Assembly: GCF_025264645.1 (NCBI RefSeq)
Contig: NZ_CP073696.1
Coordinates: 4,898,001-4,962,000, forward strand
Length of the DNA stretch: 64,000 bases
Source: Edaphobacter lichenicola
GTDB taxonomy: Bacteria; Acidobacteriota; Terriglobia; Terriglobales; Acidobacteriaceae
Direction of reading: 5' to 3'
Shown one piece after another: positions 63,219-64,000 of this stretch (its first letter is position 1; each line of letters begins with the position of its first letter). The position numbers and the translations under genes are program-made. The notes below the pieces were generated by a model. That model saw only the letters and a list, made by a program, of their open reading frames with translations, was not told the DNA's origin and did not search any database.

Positions 63219-64000
63219 ATGACGGCCAAGGGGTGGTTCCGCGCTCTCCGTGTGTTGGTTCTGACGTGCATTGCTTGTTCGATTCCGTTGACGACACACG
63301 GACAATCGGCCCAGCCAAACGATAATCCTTTCGCTTCTCTTGGGCCAACTCAAAGCACGGCAACTCAAAACCCCCAGAGTCAGAGCTCGGGCTCAGATTC
63401 AACGAATCAGCAGCTTCCTCAGCTCCCCCAAACTCCGCAAGAGGGCACAACGATCAATGGAGTGCCGAACCTGGGCAACACGTCGTCCGATTCATCGACG
63501 GAACGTAATGGCCGTCGCGTGGGCCAGAATGCGTATGCTTACGAACCACCTGTTCCTCTTACGCCGTATCAGCGTCTGGTTGCGTCTTCCGTGGGAAAGG
63601 TGCTTCCGATCTACGGATCAACGTTGTTCAGTAATGTCCCGACGACATTTGCTCCGGTCGATCGTATTCCGGTGACGCCGGAGTATTTGATTGGACCAGG
63701 AGATGAACTGTTGGTCCGGCTTTGGGGACAGGTAACGCTGGATGGGCACTTTACTGTCGATCGTTCAGGGAACGTCTATCTTCCGCAGGTAGGTGCGATT
63801 CGTGTTGCAGGTATCCCATTTGCGAAGCTGACAGATTATCTTCGCGCTCAGATAGGGCGCACGTTTCGCAACTTCGATATCAACGTAAATATTGGGCAGT
63901 TGCGGTCCATTCAAATATTTATTGTGGGTGAAGCGAAGCGTCCTGGCAGCTACACGGTCAGTTCTCTCAGCACGCTTGTGAATGCACTGTTTGCCAGCGG
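63219..64000 (+). CDS. Polysaccharide export protein (Wza/SLBB type), 3' end outside window
   Basis: Outer-membrane or periplasmic export component, first 260 codons. A signal-like segment (LRVLVLTCIACSIPLTTHGQ) is followed by a long Gln/Ser/Thr/Pro-rich stretch (about 30-95). The polysaccharide biosynthesis/export domain follows: TPEYLIGPGDELLVRLWGQV, FTVDRSGNVYLPQVGAIRVA, LRAQIGRTFRNFDINVNI. A first SLBB domain starts at IFIVGEAKRPGSYTVSSLST, where the window ends. The signal segment has a Cys (CIACS), but a lipobox is not clear. With divergent Wzi and the PEP-CTERM protein it points to exopolysaccharide secretion. Confidence 0.9.
   Translation, partial: MTAKGWFRALRVLVLTCIACSIPLTTHGQSAQPNDNPFASLGPTQSTATQNPQSQSSGSDSTNQQLPQLPQTPQEGTTINGVPNLGNTSSDSSTERNGRRVGQNAYAYEPPVPLTPYQRLVASSVGKVLPIYGSTLFSNVPTTFAPVDRIPVTPEYLIGPGDELLVRLWGQVTLDGHFTVDRSGNVYLPQVGAIRVAGIPFAKLTDYLRAQIGRTFRNFDINVNIGQLRSIQIFIVGEAKRPGSYTVSSLSTLVNALFAS

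Overview
The window looks like chromosomal DNA from a Gram-negative acidobacterium, most likely of the Terriglobus/Granulicella/Edaphobacter type. The evidence is gene content: an ADOP-type (acidobacterial duplicated orphan permease) protein next to a PadR regulator, a winged-helix/TolB-like/TPR regulator, carboxypeptidase-regulatory-like domains on outer-membrane proteins, a PEP-CTERM protein, TonB and Wzi outer-membrane proteins, and many short dispersed palindromes. Most of the window is ordinary core genome. No phage, insertion sequence or CRISPR array is recognisable.

Layout. 1-6.2 kb: class V aminotransferase (3' end cut off by the window edge), YqeY, a small membrane protein, a family 9 glycosyltransferase and a TonB receptor divergent from a MarR regulator across a perfect palindrome, then an OsmC protein. 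6.2-12 kb: RNase H; an ECF sigma factor, zinc-finger anti-sigma factor with a HEAT-like tail, and two-PDZ protein in a row, closed by a terminator; a GNAT protein; a radical SAM protein paired with an ArsR regulator. 12-21.9 kb: leftward run dut, two poorly known genes, purL, purF; then a gluconate-dehydrogenase-subunit-3-like protein, a DinB/WYL-regulator divergent pair, and an SDR. 22-30 kb: alpha/beta hydrolase beside a frameshifted TetR remnant; rplU-rpmA; zinc-ribbon protein; rpsU with a TTG start; gamma carbonic anhydrase; hisS and aspS. 30-38.8 kb: Cys/His protein, GH63-type glucosidase, a rhomboid lacking its catalytic residues, M28 peptidase, LysW-like protein, ferritin-like protein and galU. 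38.8-46 kb: HTH protein, frameshifted beta-helix protein, winged-helix/TPR regulator, ScyD/ScyE-like protein, HAD phosphatase. 46-55.4 kb: PadR-ADOP pair, gene debris against the 3' end of a CAU-anticodon tRNA, htpG, an HTH-TOBE regulator, a porin fused to a carboxypeptidase-regulatory-like domain, and a PEP-CTERM protein. 56-60.3 kb: an Rsb-type partner-switching module with two SpoIIE phosphatases, one of them a membrane receptor. 61-64 kb: Wzi and the start of a Wza-like export gene, possibly the edge of an exopolysaccharide locus.

The points most worth a second look are: a REP-like palindrome carried in frame inside aspS, with a sibling copy 5.9 kb away that shares the same arm mismatch; the rhomboid pseudoprotease; the Cys/His protein whose spacing matches the plant WRC finger and also resembles a bacterial/phage C-C-C-H motif; the orphan LysW-like carrier; the receptor-phosphatase partner-switching cluster; and two places where gene fragments have piled up (a TetR C-terminus at 22 kb, and ADOP and SDR pieces beside the tRNA at 49.5 kb). 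I saw no clearly new multi-gene defence or biosynthetic system. All family assignments come from reading motifs, without database searches.
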